Origin: Lachnospiraceae bacterium | GTDB lineage: Bacteria; Bacillota; Clostridia; Lachnospirales; Lachnospiraceae | Assembly (NCBI GenBank): GCA_015057085.1 | Contig: SVFB01000054.1 | Location: 1 to 34,473 of the forward strand | Direction of reading: 5' to 3' | DNA length: 34,473 bases | Shown: one piece after another, positions 9,427-16,361 of the stretch | Position numbering within the stretch: position 1 is the stretch's first letter | How the letters are laid out: each line of letters begins with the position of its first letter | Made by a program: the position numbers and the translations under genes | Notes under the pieces: model-generated | What the model was told of the DNA's origin: nothing | Databases searched by the model: none | The model's input: the letters and a program-made list of their open reading frames with translations, nothing else

Positions 9427-11055
9427 ATGGAAAGAAGATTTGATCCAATGACAGGTAAGCCAATCGAGCAACCTGCACAGGAACAGCCGGTGAGAAGATT
9501 TGATCCGATGACCGGAAAACCAATTGAGCAACCACAGGCTCCGGTACAGCCGCAGCAGCCGGTACAACCACAGCAACCGGTACAGCCACAGCAGCCGGTA
9601 CAGCCACAGCAGCCGGTACAACCACAGCAGCCGGTACAGCCGCAGCAGCCATACGGTCAGCCACAGGGCGTATATAATTATGGCGCAGGTGTTCAGGTTG
9701 ATCAAAATGGTATGCCATATATGCCAAAGAAGAAGGGCAAAGCAGGCCGCATCATTGGATTGGTGATTGGATTAATTGTCCTTGTGGCAGCAATTGTATT
9801 TGGTGTATTATTCTTTACCGGCAAAATCTTTGCAAAGCCTGCAAAGAAAGTAGAGAATGCCATTGAGGCAACTTTTGAAGACAAGAGTGATTTGATGAAA
9901 GAGCTGGATTGCTCTGATATCATAAATGGTGGAATCGCAGAAATGGATTTCACTGTGGAATCAACCGAAGAAGGAAATAATGCGTTAATTGAAGGAAGCT
10001 TCATTTTCGGTGGCGACATTCATCAGCTGAGCGCACATATGACAGCACATACACCTTATCAGGATTTCGATACCGAGGCAGTATTGCAGATCACAGATAC
10101 TGAGGTGCTCTTCCAGTCACCATTGCTTGGAACCCAGATCTTCAGCTATGACTACACGACATTACCATCCGGTTATCTTGCTTCTGTATCCGATTCAGCA
10201 ACACTTACAATCGTAAATCAGGAATTGAGTGCGGCTTATGAGATGTTAAAGAGCATGAACCTTGATGATAGTGCATCCATGGATGAACTAAAGGATTGGT
10301 TCTATGATTTAGAGTTCGAAAAGGCAGATGATGCGGAGTATACCATCAACGATAAAGATGTAAAATGCAAAGGATATACCGCAAAAATCACCGGAAGTGA
10401 TATCGAAAACTTATTGGATAAGCTTGGATTAAACGAAGAAAATCAGATTTTATCCTATGTAGCAGCAGATGTGTCCTTTGATGATATGATTGCAGCAATT
10501 AATTCGATCGGAAGCATCGAATTAAACTTCTATATTTATGATGGCAAGCTTGCTTGCGTTTATGCATCTGTTTCCGGTGTTTCTGTAGGTGTAGAATTCC
10601 AGGGTGGCGATTATCGCACTCAGAATATGGTCTTATTTGCAGCTGGACAGAGAATCAAAATTTCAGGTGAAACCTCAGGTGATGTGGAGACCAGAAGCCT
10701 TTCTTATGAGGGCACAGAATATGCCGGATATACTTATGACAAAGAGTCCGGAGATTTGAAGGTGACCTTCAACGATGGATATACAGATTATACCCTCAGC
10801 CTTTCAGTAAAGAAAGAAGATGGCGAACTTCATGTGGAATTCATTGATTTGGAAGGAGAGGGCTCATTATCAAGTGAAGTCGGTGATCTCAAATGTGAAT
10901 TCGTTGTTAAGAAGGGCGAAGATGTAACAAAACTTTCCGGAGATGTAGTAGATCTCGGCTCTATGAGCGAGTCTGAGTTTACGACCATATTCTCTGAAGT
11001 TTATACCAATTTACTTGGAACAGGATTGTTTGGTTATTCAAGCTTTGACTACTAA
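9427..11055 (+). CDS. Membrane-tethered protein with Pro/Gln-rich cytoplasmic N-terminus; family not recognised
   Basis: The 542-residue protein has no signal peptide. It starts with two copies of an RFDPMTGKPIEQP motif, then six VQPQQP repeats, a basic stretch (KKKGKAGR), one transmembrane helix (about 109-131), and a region of about 410 residues predicted to lie outside the cell. That outer part is acidic and beta-rich, and I do not recognise it. A clear ribosome site AAGGAG (9412-9417) precedes the ATG. Lying between an ABC ATPase and its two permeases suggests it is an accessory or sensor subunit of that exporter, which is inference. The disordered N-terminus may dock cytoplasmic partners. 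Confidence 0.8.
   Translation: MERRFDPMTGKPIEQPAQEQPVRRFDPMTGKPIEQPQAPVQPQQPVQPQQPVQPQQPVQPQQPVQPQQPVQPQQPYGQPQGVYNYGAGVQVDQNGMPYMPKKKGKAGRIIGLVIGLIVLVAAIVFGVLFFTGKIFAKPAKKVENAIEATFEDKSDLMKELDCSDIINGGIAEMDFTVESTEEGNNALIEGSFIFGGDIHQLSAHMTAHTPYQDFDTEAVLQITDTEVLFQSPLLGTQIFSYDYTTLPSGYLASVSDSATLTIVNQELSAAYEMLKSMNLDDSASMDELKDWFYDLEFEKADDAEYTINDKDVKCKGYTAKITGSDIENLLDKLGLNEENQILSYVAADVSFDDMIAAINSIGSIELNFYIYDGKLACVYASVSGVSVGVEFQGGDYRTQNMVLFAAGQRIKISGETSGDVETRSLSYEGTEYAGYTYDKESGDLKVTFNDGYTDYTLSLSVKKEDGELHVEFIDLEGEGSLSSEVGDLKCEFVVKKGEDVTKLSGDVVDLGSMSESEFTTIFSEVYTNLLGTGLFGYSSFDY
9541..9648 (+). repeat. Six 18-nt tandem coding repeats (VQPQQP)
   Basis: Six in-frame units of the form CCGGTACAGCCACAGCAG, with only synonymous third-position changes, encode the Pro/Gln-rich segment. 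They follow two imperfect copies of a 36-nt unit encoding RFDPMTGKPIEQ (9433-9534). Confidence 0.9.
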
Positions 11056-11081
11056 AAATATTGATGTAGAAGTAATGTAAT

Positions 11082-12299
11082 ATGCGAAAAAATTATTTCT
11101 TTTTACAACTGAAAAGAAGTTTTGCAGCATTTACACGCATGATAGGAAGCGTAATCGTAATGATTGCGCTTTCTGTTCTACTGGCGTGGGGTGTGAGCAA
11201 GTCATTTTCGAATGCGCCGGTGCTTGAGCAGATCACCCTTGGAATCGGAATGGAAGAAAACGAGGATCAGACGGAGGTCTTTTTGGATTTGATCGCCGGA
11301 ATGTCCAGCGTGGAAAGCATTTGCAAGTTCGAATATATGACAGAGGACGAGGCATTTGAAAAGCTTGAAAACAAAGAGATTGAGGCCGCCATTGTACTGC
11401 CTCAGAATTTCTATGATGATGTCAATTACGGAACCAATACCCCTTTGGTCATTTATTTTTCGTCAGAGGTAGATCCGCGGACATCGTTGTTTCGTGAGCT
11501 TTTGATTGACGGAGTATCCTTTGCGAGAATCTCTGAGGCCGCCATTTATTCCGTACTTGATATGCGGGATGTTTATGCCCTGAAGATGACTGCAGGCGAG
11601 ACAAGTGATTTTCTGACCGATTTTTATATGTGGCAGATCCTTGAGCGAGGAAGCGCCTTCGACAATCGCGTGTTGGCGGCGACGGGAGAAGTGAATCTGG
11701 AGCAGTATTACATTACGGTGGGCGTGCTGATCTTTTTATTGTTAGGCAGTTTGACCTTTGGATTCTTATATAAGGAAGAGGAGCAAATGCTTTACAAGAA
11801 ACTGCGTTTGATGGGAATCACTTCAGCGCTGGTATCCGGCACTCGTGTTTTGATTATGGCAATCTATTCCTATTGCACCATGCTGCTTTCTTACGTTGTC
11901 GGCATGATTATTTCTGCCGCAACGGAGACATTCCTGTTTCAGCCAAGTGCGCTTGTGTTGTTCCTTCTGATTCCGGTTGCCCTGGCGATGGGGGCGTTTG
12001 CTAACTTGATTTATTCATTGGCAAAGAATCAATCCCAGGGGATGCTGATCAATCTGGGCGTAAATGTGGTGATGCTTGTATGCGCAGGCGGAATTTTGCC
12101 AATCTATTATTTCCCTAAAGCGATTCGTATTTTCGGGAATTTGCTTCCGCTTCGGTATTGGCTGATGCATTTGCAAATGATATTTTTTGGAAGTGCGTCC
12201 GGATTTGTAGGGAAAAGCTTTTTGATTGTCTCGGTAGAATTAGTTTTTGCAGCGATATGTTATGGCGTTTCGATTTTGATTACGGAGCATAAGAAATGA
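11082..12299 (+). CDS. ABC-2 type permease, subunit 1
   Basis: The 405-residue membrane protein has one N-terminal transmembrane helix (about 19-39), an extracytoplasmic domain of about 170 residues, then about five or six C-terminal helices, ending with a short basic tail. This is the standard ABC-2 membrane layout (YhgE/DrrB-like). It probably pairs with the permease at 12296 and the ATPase at 8775 as an exporter. The ribosome site is weak (TAGAAG), and it begins 27 nt after the tethered-protein gene. The stop overlaps the next start by 4 nt (ATGA), implying translational coupling and equal subunit amounts. Confidence 0.85.
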   Translation: MRKNYFFLQLKRSFAAFTRMIGSVIVMIALSVLLAWGVSKSFSNAPVLEQITLGIGMEENEDQTEVFLDLIAGMSSVESICKFEYMTEDEAFEKLENKEIEAAIVLPQNFYDDVNYGTNTPLVIYFSSEVDPRTSLFRELLIDGVSFARISEAAIYSVLDMRDVYALKMTAGETSDFLTDFYMWQILERGSAFDNRVLAATGEVNLEQYYITVGVLIFLLLGSLTFGFLYKEEEQMLYKKLRLMGITSALVSGTRVLIMAIYSYCTMLLSYVVGMIISAATETFLFQPSALVLFLLIPVALAMGAFANLIYSLAKNQSQGMLINLGVNVVMLVCAGGILPIYYFPKAIRIFGNLLPLRYWLMHLQMIFFGSASGFVGKSFLIVSVELVFAAICYGVSILITEHKK

Positions 12300-13336
12300 A
12301 ACAATTCGGTAGATGGTATCCACTTTTGCTGAAAGCACAATTGAAAAAAGTCGAGACCTGGATTGCCATTGTTGCGATGATTGCAATGGTGTTTATCATT
12401 CATGCGCTGAAAATTCCGGGCGGTCCGAACTGCGAAGTGGCCATTCAATGCGAGAATCCAAATCTTGCAGCAGAAATGCTTTCGCGGTTGCAAAAGCAGC
12501 AAAGCATCTTTCATTTTGTGCTGGAGGATGATTTAGAGCAGATGAAGCTCAATGTCATCAATGGCACCTATGAATGCGGCTTCGCAATCGACGAAGATTA
12601 TCAGGAAAAGTTGCTGAAGCTGGACCAAAATGATATTATCACCTACTATTGTTCAAGCTTTACAACCAGAGGCGAGGTGGCGAAGGAAACCTTGTATCTG
12701 GCACTGCTGGAAATCGAGAGTGAAATTTTTTTACAGGTCTCAGCAGATCAGATTTTTGAAAATGCGACAAAAGAATTATTAGAATTACTTAAGGCGCAAC
12801 AGGAATATTATTTAGACAGCGATGAACTTTTGTCAATTTCTTCGGAAGTAGTAGGAAAAGGAAATATTGCTCCGCAGATGAATGTCAAAAAGACTACCGC
12901 TCCTTATAACGGAACGGTCGCCCTAATCATCTTTCTGTCGATTTTCCTTGCGATGGGGGATTATCTGGGAAAGCAAAAAAGCGGATATCCAATGTATCTT
13001 GTGACAGGCGAGCGCTTCGGATTTGCCTTCACCAAAACACTGGCTGCAGTCACGCCGGTGGCCCTCATCGGTTATGTGCTGAGTCTTACAGTCGGAGAGC
13101 ATACTCACAATTGGTTTGTGATGCTATTATTGATGATTGCCATGATTCTCTATGGATTTTTGTGGTGTTATGGATTAGGAAAAATTCTTCGGAAAGAAAA
13201 TCGCTTTATGGCATCCTTATTGGCGGTTATCCTTTTGGCAGCAGTTGTGACAAACGCATACATTGATTTGGCAGAATATACACCTGCGATAAAGATAGTA
13301 AGATATCTGATGCCTCCAGGTTTATATTTGCTATAA
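12296..13336 (+). CDS. ABC-2 type permease, subunit 2 (short C-terminus)
   Basis: The 346-residue membrane protein is built like its neighbour: an N-terminal helix (about 20-38), an extracytoplasmic domain of about 170 residues, then helices from about residue 208 onward. It is translationally coupled to the first permease (ATGA overlap). It stops right after a MPPGLYLL motif that aligns with LPLRYWLMHL in subunit 1, which continues about 45 residues further and includes a last membrane helix. It may therefore lack the final helix. The downstream frames show no continuation, and a terminator starts 50 nt later. Confidence 0.82.
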   Translation: MKQFGRWYPLLLKAQLKKVETWIAIVAMIAMVFIIHALKIPGGPNCEVAIQCENPNLAAEMLSRLQKQQSIFHFVLEDDLEQMKLNVINGTYECGFAIDEDYQEKLLKLDQNDIITYYCSSFTTRGEVAKETLYLALLEIESEIFLQVSADQIFENATKELLELLKAQQEYYLDSDELLSISSEVVGKGNIAPQMNVKKTTAPYNGTVALIIFLSIFLAMGDYLGKQKSGYPMYLVTGERFGFAFTKTLAAVTPVALIGYVLSLTVGEHTHNWFVMLLLMIAMILYGFLWCYGLGKILRKENRFMASLLAVILLAAVVTNAYIDLAEYTPAIKIVRYLMPPGLYLL

Positions 13337-13361
13337 TTACAGTATTTCACGTTAAAACATA

Positions 13362-13389
13362 TTGCGTATGAAGTACGTTATGGTAAAAT
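13362..13389 (+). promoter_or_regulatory. Possible promoter of the chemotaxis receptor gene
   Basis: TTGCGT (13362-13367), a 16-nt spacer and TAAAAT (13384-13389) resemble a sigma-A promoter. The predicted start lies inside the left arm of the terminator hairpin at 13386-13431, so a transcript from it would begin within that structure. No sigma-28 consensus was found. Confidence 0.35.
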
Positions 13390-13431
13390 AGTCATATGTT
13401 ATGAGATTAGGATAACATATGACTATTTTTT
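13386..13431 (+). terminator. Intrinsic terminator of the ABC exporter operon
   Basis: A perfect 17-bp stem forms between 13386-13402 and 13412-13428 around a 9-nt loop (GAGATTAGG), followed by T residues. The arms are AT-rich and contain TCATATG. Confidence 0.85.
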
Positions 13432-13456
13432 ATTTTGGACTTATGGGGGTAAAACA

Positions 13457-14947
13457 ATGAATCAAAGTCAAATGAAGCAAGCAAATGTGGTTTTATTTAT
13501 CACATTCATGGTAACAAATTTGTTCAATATGATTGGACTATTAACACTGTACAAAAATGCAGATTACGCTGGCGTGAATCCGGCACTTCCGTTGGCTACA
13601 ATTGGATTATTTGCGGCATTTACAATTATTTGTATCGTATTCTTTACTGTAAAGAGGGGAGAGGCATATCTTCTTAATGTCTGCGTTATCATTTACCTTT
13701 GCTTATATGCATTCTCAATGATTTCACAAAAAGCAAGCACATCATTCCCGTACATCTATCCGGTTATGGCAGCCGTTATGATTTTCAGCAATCGCCGAAT
13801 CATGAATATCACAGCAATCGGACAATTGGTTGTGAATTTGATTATGGTAGGTTTGACCGGAAAGGAAGCAGCAGCAGCCGGAATGCTTCAGGCAAAGACC
13901 GAATTGATGAGTATCGAAGCCATCGTTTCAATCTTAGGATGTGTCGGCTTTATCCTGGCAAATAACCTAATCATTAAATTCCATGAGGAAGCACATCACA
14001 ATGTGGAAATTGTCGCTGAGAAAAACGAGCATATGTCACGCGATGTTGTGGATATGGCAAAGAATGTTTTGGAAATGGTTACTTCCACCAAGCAATACAT
14101 GGATCGCATCGATCATTCTGTTAGACAGGTAGACGAGTCCATGGGTGCCATCGAGGATAGCACCGGATCTACTGCAGCAGCATGTATGCAGCAGACTGAT
14201 ATGACAAGCTCTATTCAGCAGATTATCGAAGAAACTGTCGAGAAGACAAATAGCATCGTAGGCATCACCGATACTGCAACCAACGCAGTAAACGAAGGTG
14301 CTCATATCGTAGAAGAATTGAATACAAAGGCAGAGACTGTTATCGATGCCGGAAATGAAATGCAATTGGCAGCTACACATTTGCAGGAGAAATCTGTAGA
14401 AGTACGTTCTATCACAGATATGATTTTAAATATTTCAAGCCAGACCAACCTTCTTGCATTAAATGCTTCTATTGAAGCAGCAAGAGCCGGAGAGGCAGGA
14501 AAGGGATTTGCCGTTGTCGCTGAGGAAATCAGAGTATTGGCAGATCAGACCAGAAGCGCTACAGAAGAAATCACCGCAATTCTCGATACCTTGGTACAGG
14601 AAGCACAGAGTGTATCTTCACAGGTAGGCGAGAGTGTAGATATCAACCAGCAGCAGAGTGAATTGATTAAGAACACCAGCGAATACTTCAGCACCATTCA
14701 ATCTAGTATCCAGGAATTGAATGCAGAAATCGCAATGGTAAACGATATGATGAGCAATGTGCAGGATTCTAACGAACAAATCGTGGACAGTGTTGAAACC
14801 TTATCCGCAACCACAGAAGAAGTATCTGCAAGCGCTATCACAACAAAAGAACTTGCAAATGAATGTGTAGGCATCGTAGGAGAATTCGACAGCAAGATGA
14901 AAGAAGTCGAAGGCGTTATCAGAAACCTTGCAACCTACGGGGAATAA
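13457..14947 (+). CDS. Methyl-accepting chemotaxis protein with multi-helix membrane sensor
   Basis: The 496-residue receptor has about five or six hydrophobic helices in the first 175 residues with only short loops and no large outer ligand domain. A long cytoplasmic coiled-coil signalling domain follows (about 190-496). The conserved hairpin tip that binds CheA and CheW is seen as [20 protein letters not shown] (332-351), followed by [13 protein letters not shown]. No HAMP domain is evident. The membrane sensor may detect a membrane-soluble or energy-related signal, which is inference. The ribosome site GGGGG (13444-13448) is well placed. It is probably a single-gene transcript between terminators at 13386 and 14988. 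Its presence implies a chemotactic, motile cell. Confidence 0.93.
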   Translation: MNQSQMKQANVVLFITFMVTNLFNMIGLLTLYKNADYAGVNPALPLATIGLFAAFTIICIVFFTVKRGEAYLLNVCVIIYLCLYAFSMISQKASTSFPYIYPVMAAVMIFSNRRIMNITAIGQLVVNLIMVGLTGKEAAAAGMLQAKTELMSIEAIVSILGCVGFILANNLIIKFHEEAHHNVEIVAEKNEHMSRDVVDMAKNVLEMVTSTKQYMDRIDHSVRQVDESMGAIEDSTGSTAAACMQQTDMTSSIQQIIEETVEKTNSIVGITDTATNAVNEGAHIVEELNTKAETVIDAGNEMQLAATHLQEKSVEVRSITDMILNISSQTNLLALNASIEAARAGEAGKGFAVVAEEIRVLADQTRSATEEITAILDTLVQEAQSVSSQVGESVDINQQQSELIKNTSEYFSTIQSSIQELNAEIAMVNDMMSNVQDSNEQIVDSVETLSATTEEVSASAITTKELANECVGIVGEFDSKMKEVEGVIRNLATYGE

Positions 14948-14987
14948 TAGGAATAATAGGAATAGTTGATTCGTAAAAATGTTATAC

Positions 14988-15026
14988 AGAAGTCTGAAGA
15001 TATGCTCATCTTCAGGCTTCTTTTTT
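14988..15026 (+). terminator. Intrinsic terminator of the chemotaxis receptor gene
   Basis: AGAAGTCTGAAGAT (14988-15001) pairs with ATCTTCAGGCTTCT (15008-15021) over 14 bp with one T-G wobble, a 6-nt loop and a run of six T. Confidence 0.9.
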
Positions 15027-15179
15027 GTTTGTGAGAACAAAAAAATAAAAAAATAATAGGAAAAAAGTACCAAAATACTAATGGGACTTCTCAAGTCTCC
15101 GAAATACATAATGTGTAAAGGGAATTACACTAAATATGGTAAAAGGATTTACCAACAAACACAATATGAGGGTTTTGGT

Positions 15180-15698
15180 ATGATACTTTTATCGAACAGT
15201 GTATATGACCGCGTGGTCAGCAGTTCCTACAATTCAATAGCTCGTACAAAGACTGATGAAACTGATGCGCAGATCAAGGCTTCTCAGGAGCAAGCTTCAT
15301 TTGATGAAGAAGCTGCTACACTTGAAATTTCAAAAGAAGGAATTCGCCGCTTATCCGTGAATGAAACAGAGCAAGAAGAGGATGATGTCGAAAATGTTCT
15401 GGCACGAATTCAGAAATACATGAGCAGAAGCTTACAGTTAGAGCAAGAATCTCAAGATAAGGAATTGACACAGGCACAGCGCCGCACAATCCAAAACGAA
15501 ATCAACAAGATTAATCTTGTGGTTAATAATTTAAGCAGTACCAATGCAATGGATGTGACGGAATTGATGGCAAATACCATTCAAATGAATGGAGATCTTG
15601 TAAATCATTCCAGCCGCAATATTTTAAGCAACGCCGCTGATGCAATTTATGCGCAGGGCACAGTCAGCAACCTGGATGCGTTGGCATTACTTGCATAA
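15180..15698 (+). CDS. Small helical protein with flagellin-like C-terminus (hypothetical)
   Basis: This 172-residue protein has no membrane segment or signal peptide. The middle (about 60-125) is charged and predicted helical or coiled-coil. It includes QAQRRTIQNEINKI, which resembles the QNE-type helix of flagellin N-terminal domains. The end (AADAIYAQGTVSNLDALALL) resembles the flagellin C-terminal helix of the AxxVLAQANxxPxxVLSLL type. The likeness is by eye and could be convergent. The ATG at 15180 is preferred because GAGGG (15168-15172) lies 7 nt upstream; an in-frame ATG at 15081 has no ribosome site. The gene follows a chemotaxis receptor, consistent with a motility-linked role, but the function is unknown. 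Confidence 0.7.
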   Translation: MILLSNSVYDRVVSSSYNSIARTKTDETDAQIKASQEQASFDEEAATLEISKEGIRRLSVNETEQEEDDVENVLARIQKYMSRSLQLEQESQDKELTQAQRRTIQNEINKINLVVNNLSSTNAMDVTELMANTIQMNGDLVNHSSRNILSNAADAIYAQGTVSNLDALALLA

Positions 15699-15705
15699 TA
15701 TAGTC

Positions 15706-15894
15706 AAGACTCGCTCGCGAGTCTTGCGCGCCGGATTCGGGGCTGCTTCAGCAGACAAATTCCTGTCCGAATCCGTGCGCATCCTCGCGGAGCGTTTAAC
15801 TCAGTCGGAGCTTGTACCCCGACTGAGTATAGTTTGTCATAACCACCACCTACGCTAACGCATAGAGGTGGGGGATTTCTCCGACTGAGTTAAA
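15706..15894 (+). repeat. Structured dispersed repeat, copy 2 (most complete, with an insertion)
   Basis: Modules in order: hairpin A (AAGACTCG, CTCG loop, CGAGTCTT; 15706-15725); hairpin B, with outer stem GCGC (15726-15729) / GCGC (15777-15780), CGGATTCGG (15732-15740) / CCGAATCCG (15767-15775) and inner CTGCT/AGCAG; box C (TGCGCATCCTCGCGGAGCG); and hairpin D, with TTTAACTCAGTCGGAG (15795-15810) perfectly complementary to 15879-15894. Compared with copies 1 and 3, stems A, B and D differ in sequence but keep pairing. The loop of hairpin D carries about 60 nt absent from copy 3. Confidence 0.85.
15832..15878 (+). mobile_element. Possible IS200/IS605-type end hairpin inserted in the repeat
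   Basis: The segment contains CCACCT (about 15846-15851) and AGGTGG (about 15865-15870) around ACGCTAACGCATAG, followed by GGGATTTC. Short hairpins of this CCACCT/AGGTGG type occur at the ends of IS200/IS605 elements. It lies between a decayed arm (CCCGACTGAGTATA, from 15818) and the intact arm CTCCGACTGAGT (from 15879), as if inserted into hairpin D. No transposase gene is present. The assignment rests on resemblance only. Confidence 0.35.
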
Positions 15895-15932
15895 TAGGCT
15901 ACAACACTTTGGTGTTTTGTCATAAGTCACTT

Positions 15933-15967
15933 GACGGTCTTCTTTTATAGAAGGCCGTCTCTTTTTT
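15933..15967 (+). terminator. Intrinsic terminator upstream of the peptide importer operon
   Basis: GACGGTCTTCT (15933-15943) pairs with AGAAGGCCGTC (15949-15959) with one T-G wobble and a 5-nt loop, followed by TCTTTTTT. Confidence 0.88.
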
Positions 15968-16083
15968 ATATAAAATTTTTTGACCAATTTGCAGGAAAAA
16001 GTACTATAATAAATAGTTATAAAGAATATATATTCAAGTAATACTAACGATATTTGCATTTATTTCTAAGATGAAAACTATTA

Positions 16084-16102
16084 ATTCGTAGGATGAACGA
16101 AT
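16084..16102. promoter_or_regulatory. Inverted repeat upstream of the importer promoter (possible operator)
   Basis: ATTCGT and ACGAAT flank a 7-nt spacer about 24 nt upstream of the -35 box. A wider AAACTA/TAGTTT pair surrounds them. This could be a regulator site or an RNA hairpin from the weak upstream promoter-like sequence TTGACC-19-TATAAT (15980-16010). No gene lies in 15968-16125. Confidence 0.3.
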
Positions 16103-16125
16103 ATTTATACAATTAGTTTCCTAAA

Positions 16126-16153
16126 TTGACAAATTCACTGTGAGGTGTATAAT
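16126..16153 (+). promoter_or_regulatory. Consensus promoter of the peptide importer operon
   Basis: Perfect TTGACA (16126-16131) and TATAAT (16148-16153) boxes with a 16-nt spacer predict strong transcription starting near 16160, about 200 nt before the first gene. Confidence 0.88.
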
Positions 16154-16219
16154 ATAACACAGTTGTTCGTCAGTGGTAGACACTTGTTTTTTAGCAGAGT
16201 GGACACAAAAGATCAGAAA

Positions 16220-16315
16220 ATGTTCTTAGCGAATGAATGTGCAGTGGCAAAGGCGCCTACGGCACTTTTTTTGGTTATGGGATACTTTAACGCAATAAAG
16301 TGTCAAAGATATTAA
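16220..16315 (+). CDS. Possible 31-residue leader ORF
   Basis: ATG at 16220 opens a 31-codon frame with a hydrophobic middle (TALFLVMGYF) that ends at TAA 16313-16315. It spans both leader hairpins, as leader peptides in attenuators do. There is no convincing ribosome site, and an ORF of this length can arise by chance, so this is a weak call. Confidence 0.2.
   Translation: MFLANECAVAKAPTALFLVMGYFNAIKCQRY
16239..16272 (+). terminator. Terminator-like hairpin in the importer leader (candidate attenuator)
   Basis: GTGC (16239-16242) pairs with GCAC (16262-16265), continued inward by GT/AC and GGC/GCC around an AAAGGC loop, with one mismatch and one bulge. Seven T follow directly (16266-16272). 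It lies about 80 nt after the expected transcription start and about 90 nt before the first gene, so it may control read-through. A second hairpin, GATACTTTA/TAAAGTGTC (16281-16304), follows. AAGTGTC of that hairpin could pair instead with GACACTT upstream (about 16180-16190), a possible alternative fold. Confidence 0.55.
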
Positions 16316-16361
16316 ACTGGAGACAGTTAATATAGAAAATTTAGTTTTAAGGAGGAAAACT

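Noticed and set aside
9337-9727. Two - strand frames with Leu/Tyr/Trp or Ala/Val repeats
   Set aside because: They are shadows of the VQPQQP coding repeat.
15081-15179. Earlier ATG for the flagellin-like protein
   Set aside because: No ribosome site, and the added residues have no relation to the rest; the ATG at 15180 has GAGGG at good spacing.
16154-16280. A c-di-GMP riboswitch in the importer leader, suggested by GCAAAG and CCTACGG
   Set aside because: The segment is too short and lacks the paired P2/P3 arms of the known class. A novel leader element is the safer statement.
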